DNA from: Climacteris rufus
Lineage: Eukaryota; Chordata; Aves; Passeriformes; Climacteridae
Length of the DNA: 64,000 nt
Assembly (NCBI GenBank): GCA_013398175.1
Contig: VZRZ01002329.1
Span: forward strand, 1,266,717-1,330,716
Direction: 5' to 3'
Both the position numbers and the translations under genes were made by a program. Positions 27,016-39,300 of the stretch are shown here, piece by piece. The notes under the pieces were generated by a model. It was given only the letters and a program-made list of their open reading frames with translations. It searched no databases and was not told the DNA's origin. Position 1 is the stretch's first letter; each line of letters begins with the position of its first letter.

Positions 27016-28906
27016 TACTGTGTTTTTCTAAACCAAATTCGGTTTTATATTTTAAGTTAAATGGGCTTTTACTGCTTGTTAATATAACAGAAAATAGAAT
27101 TGAACCATGGATCAGCACAGGCTCAGGAATATTCACACCTGACCATGGTCTGGTAATTCAAGAGCTCCAAATCATCCAATAGAAATTCCTTTCCACCCTC
27201 TGATGACTTTCTGAGGAAATGAGGCTCTTTAAGAGAGATCTGTTTTAGTAGCAGCCTGCCTGGCCCCCCAAACTTCATGGAGGTGAAATGAACACCTCCC
27301 TCTGGACAACAGAACCCTCTGGACTTCAAAGCATCATCCATAGAAAAAAAATAAAAAGCACGGTCCAAAGACAGCAAAGCTTGCAGGAGGTGGCCTTGGA
27401 AGCCTACATTATTTTATAAAGTAAAACTTAGCAAAAACATTTTCAAACATTCCCAAAGTACAATAAGGTGATAAATCAAGATTTTAAGCAAAAGTTTTGT
27501 CAACAAGTCCTTAAGGTGCTAAGGCTTATAGGCTTGTACACTTACTGTACTTAGTAAGGATAATACACTGTCTGTACCTGAAACCAGCAATAGAATAGTA
27601 GGTGACAATAGGCAGATAAAAGGTAATGCTTGCAATGGTTTGATTTACTGTATATTCTTTTGTCAGATACAGAATATTTTGTCATGTAACGTATTACATG
27701 AATATATTGTCATGTACATATTGCAGCACTGCATGAAGCAATATGCAATAATTAACAAAAGTCTGTTTGCACAAATACGTGATTTAGATTAAACTGCTGG
27801 ACTGGGGCCTCACTTCCAGGGCTGTAACAGAGAGAGCAGAAGCCAGAGGGGCACAGCAGGATGCTCTGGGAAAAGTAGAAAATCTGAGCATCCCTTATGC
27901 TCCCTGTCAGAGTGAAGCATTCAAACAAGCCTCCTCCACACAGACTATTTGTGTATCATATATACACTTACATGACTTCCAGACAGAATTGTGAGGTGAC
28001 ACAGTGACGGAGCGATTCCTTGAAACAAAAAGCTGGGAATGGGTGCAAATCCAGGCAGTAAGTGAACCATCTAAACATCCATGGCTTCCTGGCAGAAACA
28101 GGAATGTTGAAGTGCCAGAAGTATCAGAATGATGTGCTGACACCCAGGTATGTTGTAAGCAGCAAACAGGCAACACTTAAAATGCAGCTGGTGTTTCTTA
28201 CCAAGAAAAGCCTCTCCTTCTGAACTGCTCTATGGGAGCCCACAAGAAAGATTACTTTCCAGGAACAGGGAACAGAAATTTTTGTGGTGTATTTTACATC
28301 AAAAGGCAGTAAACTTCCTGGACTGGCTACGTGCTAAAAATACATCTTAATCCTTAGTGACCTTCAAAAGCAGTTTCATCTTTAACTTTGTTGAAGTGGA
28401 ATAGTTGACTTTTAACTTATGTTCCTTCCTGTAATTTTTTGGCTAGACAGTCGTCTTCAAGTCATGGGTAATATATGCTTGTTAAATAAAAATCCCAAAA
28501 CTCAATAGGCAGGAGAAGTTATAAAATCAACCGAAGGTGCAGCAACTATAAATCATTGATCATAAATATATAAATAGAAAAAATACACAGCGAGTACAAC
28601 TCATTTTTATAGGAATGGCCACATTGCCAGGCAGCACCAGGGTACTCCTGCAGTCACAGGCTTCCATTTAGTGCTGTTGCAGCCATACTGCCATTTTGAA
28701 AGGAAAATTAGATTCTAGAAATGGCCTTTTTTATCCTTCCCTTAGGAAAAACCCTTAATTACACAAATCATGTTATATGATGACCAAACTTTATAACAGC
28801 AGTAAAGAATTTTACTTCATGTATAATCAGCTTCTCCTATCATAAATACCATCCCTGTTATTTTTTCACCTTTCTAAATCTTGATTAGCAGTAGAAATAC
28901 AAATAA

Positions 28907-28936
28907 GACTTTTGATTTTTTATTTTTTTTTTTTTT
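28907..28936. repeat. T-rich tract
   Basis: A T-rich stretch ending in a run of 14 T at 28923-28936. Simple low-complexity sequence. Confidence 0.8.
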
Positions 28937-31402
28937 GCAAGGGGAAGAAGTTACAGTTCATATTATAGGCCTAAGTGTGCATTTTATGACAGCTCAGCTG
29001 AAACAGGAAAAGTCAAATGGTTTTATTTGAAGCAAGTTGTAATAGGATGTTTCTCTTGGTATATAAATCCCAGAAAATCGGTTATTGCCCCAACAGGAAA
29101 CAGGATTGGACCTGACGCAGCTGTGGCTCTTCATGGATTCAAACTAAGAAAGAGATACGGGGCAGAATTATGTATTTATGTCTCTCAGCAGAAAGACTGA
29201 CAACAACGTATAATTGAAAGGAACAGTCATTTCATTTTATAATCCCAAACAATCATTAGATACCATCTGGAGATTGAATGATGCTTTAGAACAAGTGTTT
29301 AACCCCTTCTAAAATATGAGACTAAATTTCAGGTACCCAGGCAGGATTTTCATCTTTGCTTTAGGCTTGTACTTTTTCATTTCATCAGATTACTGAGGTA
29401 TTTGTGTGGTCATTGGAGGTGAAAAGTTACAGTTCACATCAAACAAATGAAGAACCTTTACAGCAGTCTTTTAGTATGTCACCTTTTTGATTATTTTGAT
29501 GTGGTAAAATTGCCCAAAACAACTTGTCTTTATGGAATAACTGAATATATTAATTTCAGAAAACAAAACAACATGAAAGTCACCTGATTTCCATAGATTA
29601 TTAACTGATTTCTAGAAGGCATTTTTCAATATTTGAAAATGTTGTCTGTGGTATTTAAGGGAGTCTCTCCTCAAGCCCTGAGTGCCAGGCTGTTGAATTT
29701 GGGTACCAGCTGCTACACGACACTGAAGTTCTCTTTGTCATTTCCACTGATGTGCAACAGGACTTCCACTCCCAAGTCAGTTCTAGCAAAAAACAGAAAT
29801 GTTTCTCTGATGTTTGCTCATTGAAGCCTGAAAGATCCACATTCCCTGGATTTCTCCATGTTTTACTAAAGCACATTATTATCCTTGGATTCTGCATAGG
29901 AAAGTCCAGGTGCTTGATACAAGGAGCTCCATTTCTGGAGCTCCATTTCAGTATTTTTTGTTTCTGTCTCTTTCCTTCTGGGGATTTTGTGATAAAAGCC
30001 CCATAGATACTGCCTGCTATATACTGAATTTCAAGAAGCTGTACAGGCATATTTTTAGAGGGGTTGTATTTCATTATCTACACATATGTGGGTGTTCCTT
30101 GCCAGAAAACTTTCCTTTGTTGGATACTACTTTTCTGATTCTTAGGAGCTCTCCATCCATTAGCAGAATTGCAGGAGCTGTCCAAACAAATTCCAGGCTT
30201 TATGACAATGTCAGCTCATTAATGTAGCATGAGACATAGCAAAATATCTGCTGTATGGAATAAAAAATACTGAATTTCTTAGATACAGAGTGAAACAGAT
30301 CTTTTTAGTAATAAATACATTTTTGCACATGTTTACTTTTTGGTTATCAACTGTCCTCTCTTTTGGGGGGAGGGAGAAGTGGAAGAGACTGACAGTGTTC
30401 TGAGAGCACAGTCTGTCACCGACTGAAATCTAAATCCCCCTGGTGCCTCAATTTTAAAATCCAGCATCATAAAGCAAGAAGGTGGAGTTTTTCTGCTTAG
30501 AGTAGCAGCTGTAGGATTTGCTCTTTTAAACCACTGGGACATGAAAACATTCAGCACTCTAAACCTCCAGTGACACTTTTGAAGTGTTCGCTTTGCCTCA
30601 TTCCAAATTATTATCATTTGCTTGGGGTGACTTCACATGATACAGGATGACTTTTCTTTAATTAAAGAGTAATTTACCTCTGCAGGCAAAAATCTACACT
30701 CATTTTGAAATGGGTTCTGTGTTTTATGTTACTTGATAATCAGTTTTCCATCACACTTTTTGTAAGTTTTAACTTTTTCCCCGAATATATCTAATGTAAC
30801 ATTCCAGAGCAAGGAGGAGTCAGACTAACAACCTGTGCAAAAGCTCTTGCAGCACCTATGGACAACCACAAAATAAAAGTAATGATAGGAACCTTTATTA
30901 TTATGATTTAGCAGAACATGGAAAAGAGTGAGCAGTTGCTGTAGACATTACCCCGGACAAAACTGTCAGGGAGGCAACAGTTTGGTCCGAGGTGAAAGTG
31001 TGATTTGTTATTTCTGTACAAACTGTGCACTGCAGACACCAGTTAGCCCAGTGAGTGCCCACTGGTGCTGCCCCTGAGCTGGAGAGGGGATGCTGGGGCT
31101 CAGAGCAGGGATGGGAGGGTCAGGGCTGCTGGCAGGTGAGACACAGCACTGGGGAGCCCAGGAAGTTCCTTTGGTGCTGAACACTCACACCCCACACATC
31201 TCTGGCTCATTCAGCACCTGAGAGGGAGCAAACCCAACTGGTTCTGGGAGCAAGCCCAGCCCTCGCACCCAGGCAGTGGGGAATCAGTTTAGAAACTCGT
31301 CTTTGGTCATTTTTATGTTACTTTGCACCAATGGAAGAGCTTCAGACAGTGAATGTGACCTTAATTCTGAATGGTCTGAGGTTGCTGACAGAGTCCTCTC
31401 GT

Positions 31403-32093
31403 GGGAGATGGGAGCTGGGAGATGGGAGCTGGGAGATGGGAGCTGGGAGATGGGAGCTGGGAGATGGGAGCTGGGAGATGGGAGCTGGGAGATGGGAGCT
31501 GGGAGATGGGAGCTGGGAGATGGGAGCTGGGAGATGGGAGCTGGGAGATGGGAGCTGGGAGATGGGAGCTGGGAGATGGGAGCTGGGAGATGGGAGCTGG
31601 GAGATGGGAGCTGGGAGATGGGAGCTGGGAGATGGGAGCTGGGAGATGGGAGCTGGGAGATGGGAGCTGGGAGATGGGAGCTGGGAGATGGGAGCTGGGA
31701 GATGGGAGCTGGGAGATGGGAGCTGGGAGATGGGAGCTGGGAGATGGGAGCTGGGAGATGGGAGCTGGGAGATGGGAGCTGGGAGATGGGAGCTGGGAGA
31801 TGGGAGCTGGGAGATGGGAGCTGGGAGATGGGAGCTGGGAGATGGGAGCTGGGAGATGGGAGCTGGGAGATGGGAGCTGGGAGATGGGAGCTGGGAGATG
31901 GGAGCTGGGAGATGGGAGCTGGGAGATGGGAGCTGGGAGATGGGAGCTGGGAGATGGGAGCTGGGAGATGGGAGCTGGGAGATGGGAGCTGGGAGATGGG
32001 AGCTGGGAGATGGGAGCTGGGAGATGGGAGCTGGGAGATGGGAGCTGGGAGATGGGAGCTGGGAGATGGGAGCTGGGAGATGGGAGGTGGGAG
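31403..32093. repeat. Minisatellite, 14-bp unit GGGAGATGGGAGCT, ~49 copies
   Basis: Starting at 31403, 48 consecutive 14-bp units are identical by reading and arithmetic. The 49th (32075-32088) has one C-to-G change, and a 5-nt partial follows. Each unit is a dimer of two 7-mers, GGGAGAT and GGGAGCT, so the + strand carries a GGG run every 7 nt with 4-nt spacers. This is the sense strand of CA10 transcription, so the intron RNA would be G-rich. The unit has no stop codon in any frame on either strand, which explains the five long open frames over it (up to 326 codons). Those frames are not taken as genes: they depend wholly on the repeat and show no splice context. The assembled copy number may be wrong, because perfect arrays collapse or expand in assembly. 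Confidence 0.98.
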
Positions 32094-35000
32094 GGCTCAG
32101 AGCCATGGCCAGGCACAGGAGGCAGCCCCAGCAGGTCTTGCACATCCCACCTGGCTGTGCTGGGCACTGGGGCTGGGAACAGCACATCCCTCCAGCTCTG
32201 AATCAGGCCAGGGGGAGCTCCAGCTCCAGCTCCCACCTCTCCCTCCTCCCTGGTAATAATCCTGTTTTCTAGCACACACTGGCAGCTGCGAACCCTCACT
32301 ATCAGCTCTCTGACCTTCAGATTATTTCTGTGGCTCTAGCTACTCCTTTGCTAGGTCTTTGTCCCTCACCTTATGTTTAACAGTTTCTTATGAGGCATTT
32401 TAATATCTTAGTAAAAAGCCAGCTAAATCATGTCATTTCTAGCTGCCTTTTTATTACATTTTCAGGGATTGCTGGGAGGTGGCAGAGTTACAGTTTTCAT
32501 TTAAAATACTGACTTGACCTTCCTCCATCACTGTAGACCTTTCCTGGCACACACTGCTTCCCAGAAAGTCAAAATACTTTAAACTTGAGGTATTTCATTT
32601 TAACCATCTGTAATTTCAATAAAAAGTGAGAAGGAAATACTTCTAAATTTTGTTTCCTTTAGACAAAATTGTGACAGATAATGGATTAGGCTATGTTACG
32701 GACAATGAAGGGAAGGAAAATTCAGTTTTGTTACCTTTTCAGAAGCATGTCTTTCTAAGATTATTACAATTAGAACAGTTTCTCAGGCATAGCTACTTTT
32801 AAAATAGCATGCAAGTGATAGCAGCCACAATGGCATCAGTGCTAACACTGTGAAGAATTAGAATTGACAAGGTTAAACCACATTTATTCCAAGTCCATTT
32901 TCTTTCCATTTATCTTTTAATATCTCACCTTTATCTGTCTGCATTCTTATCTCTGTATAAACTAACTGGATGTTACAGCATACACCTGCCAAGATTTGGT
33001 GGTTTAAAATTCAGTAGGAATTAATTCCTTATGTTCAGCTACTTTTCAGTAGTTTGGTTGGGCTTTTTTAATCTACCTGCCATGAAAACATTTTGTAACT
33101 GGCATTTGCCATAGGCACATTAGAAAAGCACCATACACAAGTCATTACTCTGAAAGTTCTGTCAAGGGCTGAGAGAGTTCTGGATTGTAACTAGAAAAGG
33201 CAAGTCCATTACTGTCCATCTCTTTCCATCATCTCGAATTTTATTTACTTTTTCTTATCAATGTATGAACATGCCACCGCCATATAGTCCCTGGAAATTC
33301 TGCTACTAACAGAACCAGTTGGCAACACAGCCTTAATCTGCTTAACCTTCAGTGCAGGACTGGCCAGAAACAGCTGTCACATTCTCTCAAATGCAAAATT
33401 CCTGTTAAGTAAAGAAAATAGATTTTTTTTGTTTATTTCTCAAGGTATGTTCAATGTGAACAGGATATATTTGGTATGTTTTGTTATGTGAATTTTTGCT
33501 CTTTTCACCTTCAGCAATTTCTTTCCCTTTTCCTCTGGCAATCAAAGCACAGAGTGATCAAGGCCTGAGCTATCAGTCCTATACAGCACCTCCAGCCCAG
33601 GCTGGTGCTTTGAAGTCCCTGTCCACAGCACAGCGTGTGGGGATGGTCCCATCATTTCCTGTGGTTACACAGGAATTAATCTGACAGCATCCATGGCTAC
33701 AGGAGCTCAGCCACACGCTTCTCATTACCTGCAGACCCAAGTTTCTTCCTCCTGCTCCAATCCATCAAACTCTCAGTGCAGTACTTGCACTGCACTAAAA
33801 TTCATTACATAAAGCAATTAGAGGAGCATGGCTTTCAAACTGGGGTTCTGCTAAGATTCTCCAGAAGAAACAGACCTTTATCCTCTTTTTTTTTTTTATT
33901 TTTTGAGAGAACAAAAAAAGCTTATGGTAATGTGCATAAATGATGAATTAGCATACTTGCCTGAAATATGGAATTCTGATTCACTAAAGGATAAAAGGCT
34001 TCTTAGTACTACTGAGTGTGCTTTAGAAGACAGGTTAGTGTTCATTGCTTGCTCTCTTCACATAAAAAACAGGGAAGGGTCAATAAAATATCACAAAAAT
34101 ATGCTACCAATAAAAACATCATTAAAAATACATAAAACATTAGCAGAACAATCCACCATGGGCAGAACCTGAAGCCCTCTTTACCACACATTCCTTTAGC
34201 AGGACATGCCTGTACTTCAAAGACAAAATAATCAAAGAGCCAGACAGAGTTCTTGTCCCACTTCTGAGTGTTGTGGCTTTGGGGCTTGTGGGCTGTTCTG
34301 AGGAGTATTGTGGCACTGACCTGTGGAGCCAGTTTTACTCAAAACACAAATTACTACACCAAGACTGCTCCAGTTAGTCTAAAGTCTGGCACATTTTGCT
34401 CCATTTTTACATTCAGAGCAGTGGTCACAGGGATTTCCAGTGAGGTGGCCCATGGACAAGCCTGGGAGGATGGTGCTGCTGTGGTTTCAACAGGACAGCC
34501 CAGCCCTGACCCTTCCTGCTTTAGTAATTAGTGCCATGAAAGAGCATCAGGCAGGAATATTTCCATGTACATCCAAGGCTGCAATTCACAGCCTAACCCC
34601 AGGAATTCTGGTGTAAGGCAGAATTCTCTGTGGGAGTCATAAAACTCCCATGCTTCTGGTACCCAGGCTATCCCTTTGAGAGTCTGTCTGTACCACAAAC
34701 ATAATTTTATTCACACTCAGCCCTTCTGTTGGGATGGACATCACAGGAAAACCAGCCAGTTCCTCAAGGCATCAGGTCTGCAGGCTCTTGGATAAATCAC
34801 AAGACAAACTGGCAGGAAACCAGGGAGGTTTCTGATAGTCTCTGCTTGTCTTCCAGAAAAAATCTCTTTGAAATCAAGTTCCTTCCACGAGGTACTTTGG
34901 TTTTGACACATAAGCATTTTCCAGCAAAACCCTGTTTCAGCAAAAATAAAAAATCCCAACTAGTTCTGCCTATGATTAGTGTAAGGCCTTATTCTGTGTG

Positions 35001-36350
35001 AAGCCCAAGGGTGTGTTCAGCTAAGAGGATTTTCACTGTTTGATTTATAGCTTAGAGCCTCCCCATCTACTGTTCCTAAGTCACAAAAGGCACGATAGAG
35101 GAACTGTTCTTCCTCCTGACTGGTAGAGCCATTCCCTAGAGCAGTTAATTAGAAAGGAAAAAAAAAAAATCACCCTTTTTCTTCCAGATTCTAATGAATG
35201 TCAGTCTGTTCTATTCTCATAGGATTTTCTTTTAGAAATCCAGGAAAATGATAAAAGGAAAAATGGCAGGACAAAAAAAAAAAGTTCCACAAGCCTTTTT
35301 CCTGTGGCCTATTTGAAAATACATCACTATTTTTTTAGATATAGTCAGTATGAAAATGAATACTTCAAAGAAAGTTGGAAATCTTTTGTTAGAATTTTGA
35401 GCTTTCAAGCAGCATATTTGGGGTCTATCCCCACAAATCTTCATGTACATTAATAACCCCATGGACATAAGTGAAGCCATGGGGATGATGGCAGATGTCA
35501 GGTTGGGATGTATGTTCACAGTGCTGTTGTTACTGTCAGGAGCACAGATACTGTGGGTCACAATGAAAGAAAAACAGGATGCAATCCCTAGGATTGAAAG
35601 TGCTTAAATCCATCTAAATTTAAAATGCAAACTCCACTATGAGCTTAAATATTAACTTCATTTTTTCTTACTTGATGTATACAACATATTACCAGATAAT
35701 AAAGTATCTAGAAATTGCTAATACTGTAGAAATTACCAAGAGATTAAAGCGAATAGAGAATTTTTAAGAAGACACAGGCTTCTTTCCTAGCAAAGAATAC
35801 CACATCAGTTCTCTGATGCCATCCATCTTTCAAATGATCTTGTAAACTCATCAATATTTTGGTTGTGATCATCAAACAATCTTTGGGCATCTTGGAGTAG
35901 ATCAATTTTATCTGTGTACTGCTAGATAGTATTCCTTATTTTGTGCTGTGAAAGTGGCAGCATATAACTCAAAGTGAATGACCATTATTAAATCTAAAGA
36001 TGTACATCGTTTAAAATAAAATAATAAAAAGAAAAAGGAGGGTTCTAGAAAACCAACAGAAGCACTGAGCTGTATCATCCTATATCAGCTGAAAATCTGT
36101 CCTTTAATGTTTATGAAGAGGAAAATAAAAGTGCAATGAGGAGCTGGAAGAGACCATCTGTCTCCTTTAGTTCATTGTTTTGTTTCGAGCTGGGCCTGAA
36201 CCCAAAGCATCATTCAGAGCTGCCCAGTGCTGGGCGCTGCCGTGTCAGGGGCCCTCGGAGCTGGGGAGGTGCTGGTGGCTGCCCCCAGCACACACTAATG
36301 ACAGCCCTGGCAGGGCTCTTGGCTTTGCAGCCATTAGAATGCTCCCCGTT

Positions 36351-36389
36351 AACCAGCAATTACCTCGCAGGGTAATTATTGTGCTGGTT
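36351..36389. other. Inverted repeat with 14-bp arms and one 5-nt bulge
   Basis: The left arm AACCAGCAATTACC (36351-36364) and the right arm GGTAATT plus GCTGGTT (36371-36377 and 36383-36389) are fully complementary apart from a 5-nt insert ATTGT in the right arm; the loop is TCGCAG. It lies in a GC-richer patch of the large intron. It could be a structured RNA element, paired homeodomain-type TAATT sites, or chance. Confidence 0.6.
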
Positions 36390-39300
36390 TTACAAGGGGT
36401 GGGCTGAGGCAGAGTCAGCTGCAGTCAGGACACAGGCACGGCAGGGTGAAAACCAGGACAGCAGAGTTTGTGGTGTTTGCCAAGATACAGAAATCCTGGC
36501 CACCTGATTTCTCAAAAATCATTCCTTTATTATTCCATTCTTATCCTTCATGGACACCTTAAACAGGAACTGGTGCTGCTGCAGTGAAAGTTCCTCACCC
36601 CCAGACACTCACTGTGCAAACCACAACATCCAGCTGCATTAAAGGACAGTCATGAACTGCTTATCATATATACACAATATTCTGCACACAGAAGATCTTC
36701 TAGGATCTATACCTGAACCTGGCTCTCACCAGCTACTTTTTAAAGTTCCAAACTTGTAAATATACAAAAAAAATGGCAGGTGAAAACAATGTCACATAGA
36801 GAAGAGTGTAGTATAATAAATATGTCAGGCTAAGTAGATCTCAAAAGTACTTTCTTTTGAATTGCAGTAGGGCCATGAGCATTGACAATATTAAAAATCA
36901 ATGAAGCAGTGAAAATAATTTACAAGATGTGTCTTCAAAGTTCACAGAATGTTGATGGGGTAAATACCTCTTAAAATGTCTCTGAATGTATAGTAATCTT
37001 TCTTTGAACATAGAGCCTCAGATTTATTGAGCCATTTAATTATGCTGACAGTCTTCACACTTTAAGATGTTGATTGATTCTAACCAGGAGACCTGTAACT
37101 GAACAATTGTTTATCAAATTGCTGTTAATGAAGCAAATAAAGCAATCCTTAACATGCACACATTTCATCTGTACACCTTTTTTACACCACTCATCTGTGG
37201 GGATGTGGGGCTGCACCACTTTCTACAAAGCAAACTGCACTATGATAACAACAATACGCTTCCCTTGTAATTTTAATTCATATTGGAAATCTAATTTGCA
37301 GCAGTGACACTATGTAAAAGAGCCACATATGGCTGTGTAAATATCTCCAGCTGCAGACAGTAAAACTATTGCTAACAACTTGAGAAAAAGCAGCACAGCC
37401 TTTGTAGAAGTCTGTGACCTGCTGTGATGCATCAGCCTTCAACGTTTTGGGTCAAATTTTCTCAAATGGTCAGCACAGTGAGAGCTGCAAACCATATGTG
37501 TGTGTGTGCATGTCTAGAAATGTGAGATAAAACCAGCAGCAGGGGAATGCTGAGCTGGTTTGCATGAACAATCCACTATTGGTGGTTAGGTGAAAATGTT
37601 TTCCTTTGTTGCTTAAGAAGGTGTCTTTGGTGTATGGATTCATGAAAAATCCTCCTCCTCCTCCTCTTCTGAAGCAATGTGAGCTGCTCCTGCTTTAGAT
37701 AGGTTGCACTAAATTCTCTTTCCTTTTATTGCTGCTGGTAGTTTTACCCTTCTTCCCGTTTGTTGGAGAGTTTGGGGAGCTGGCAGGACCCCAGCTGCTG
37801 GGTCCCCTGCCTTCAGTCCCTTTGCCTCCCTGCCTGCTGAGGAGTTTGCCATGGCAACACCATCCTCATTCCTCTTTCCTTTGCTCAATGCGGTCTTGTC
37901 TGTACTGAGGCTAGAGGTTGTTTTTGCATTCATATGGACCTGTGTGGTCAAAGGTACTTTGTTGAGAGAGAGTTCCTGGAAGGTACAGGCACATCCTGCA
38001 GCAGGCACTGGCCATGGAGCTGTCCCACAGCATCACTCCCAGAACTTTGTCTCGTCCACTCTACAACAATGACCTGTAATCCCCCTCAGCCAGAGGGACT
38101 GGAGGGTTTTATCTGGGTCTTTTCAAGTAGTTACAATTACCTTGTCCAATTAGATCTACTTTTATGACGAAATTGTTTATTTACTAGGCCTTCAGTTGGC
38201 CAAGAGCAGTGTAAATATGAGTGGATAAAACTGCACAGATCAGTGAGCAAACTGCTCCAGTCATCTCAGCCTGCAAAATAACCTGTCCCTGTCCCACCCA
38301 TGAGACTCCTGAGATCAGGAGGAGTTGTGACAGCTGCCAGATGCCAGGCCCCAATTCCAAGGTCTTCCTCTATTACTGAATTTTGAATACTTCACTGATA
38401 AAATACAGTATAAGCATAAAAGATGTTAAAAAAATATGTTCTGTTCTAGTGCTCCTTACTAAAAAAATTAGAAGTTCCAGAAAATATAATAAGAACATCA
38501 AATCATTAATCAAGAGTATAAATATAGTACTTTCAGCTCCCTACTCAGAGGATGAGCAGATTAAGCATGTGTCTGTTCTCCCAACTATCTTCTGTGCTAA
38601 AGGCAGTTCTTCTGTTGTCTTCTTTTTTTTCCTCCAGAATAGTGTTAGTACTTTGTGGTGCTTCAAATAACACAGAAGAAACTTTGCTAAAAAAGTTACA
38701 GAATGCAGAAGTTTAGTGCTCCAAATTGGTGAGTGGGAACAAAAAGGCTGGTTGTGCATCCATTAGTTTGCTTGCCCCTACAGTGTTTTTTTGCCTCCCT
38801 CTCTGCTGTCTCATCTGATCTGCCACAGAGAGAGATCAAACAGGGTGAACCAAACAAGTCAAAGTAATTCAGAAGGTTGGGTTTTTCTCAGCCACATCAA
38901 ATCTGCTGAATTGCAGCATTACTCTGTACATTTAGGTTGTACATTAATGCTGCCCTCCTTGTGTGACAAAATAGAGTACGATTTTTAAAACACTGTGAAG
39001 TTAATGGAACATTTGGGATCTTTTGTGTTTCTGAAATTTGTGGATTCTAATTATTCAACACAGCTAAAAATCAGAATTCATAGACACAGTTTAGCTGTAC
39101 AAAGAAAAGGTGAGGAACTGCAACCTGCCAGAGCACCTGAACTGATTCTTCTGTGCTTCCAGAAACACTTGCAGGAGCCTCGCAGGGTGATGCAGACAGC
39201 AGAGCAGCAGCACTGCCCTTGCCCACTGTGACAACCCCTTGGAGGAGCAGTGGCCTGGTCTCAGACATGTTCACTAACCCCTGAACACCACCGAGACAGC

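Noticed and set aside
31276..32299. Five long open reading frames (266-326 codons) on both strands
   Set aside because: They consist almost wholly of the 14-bp minisatellite, which lacks stop codons in every frame. Flanks show no coding features.
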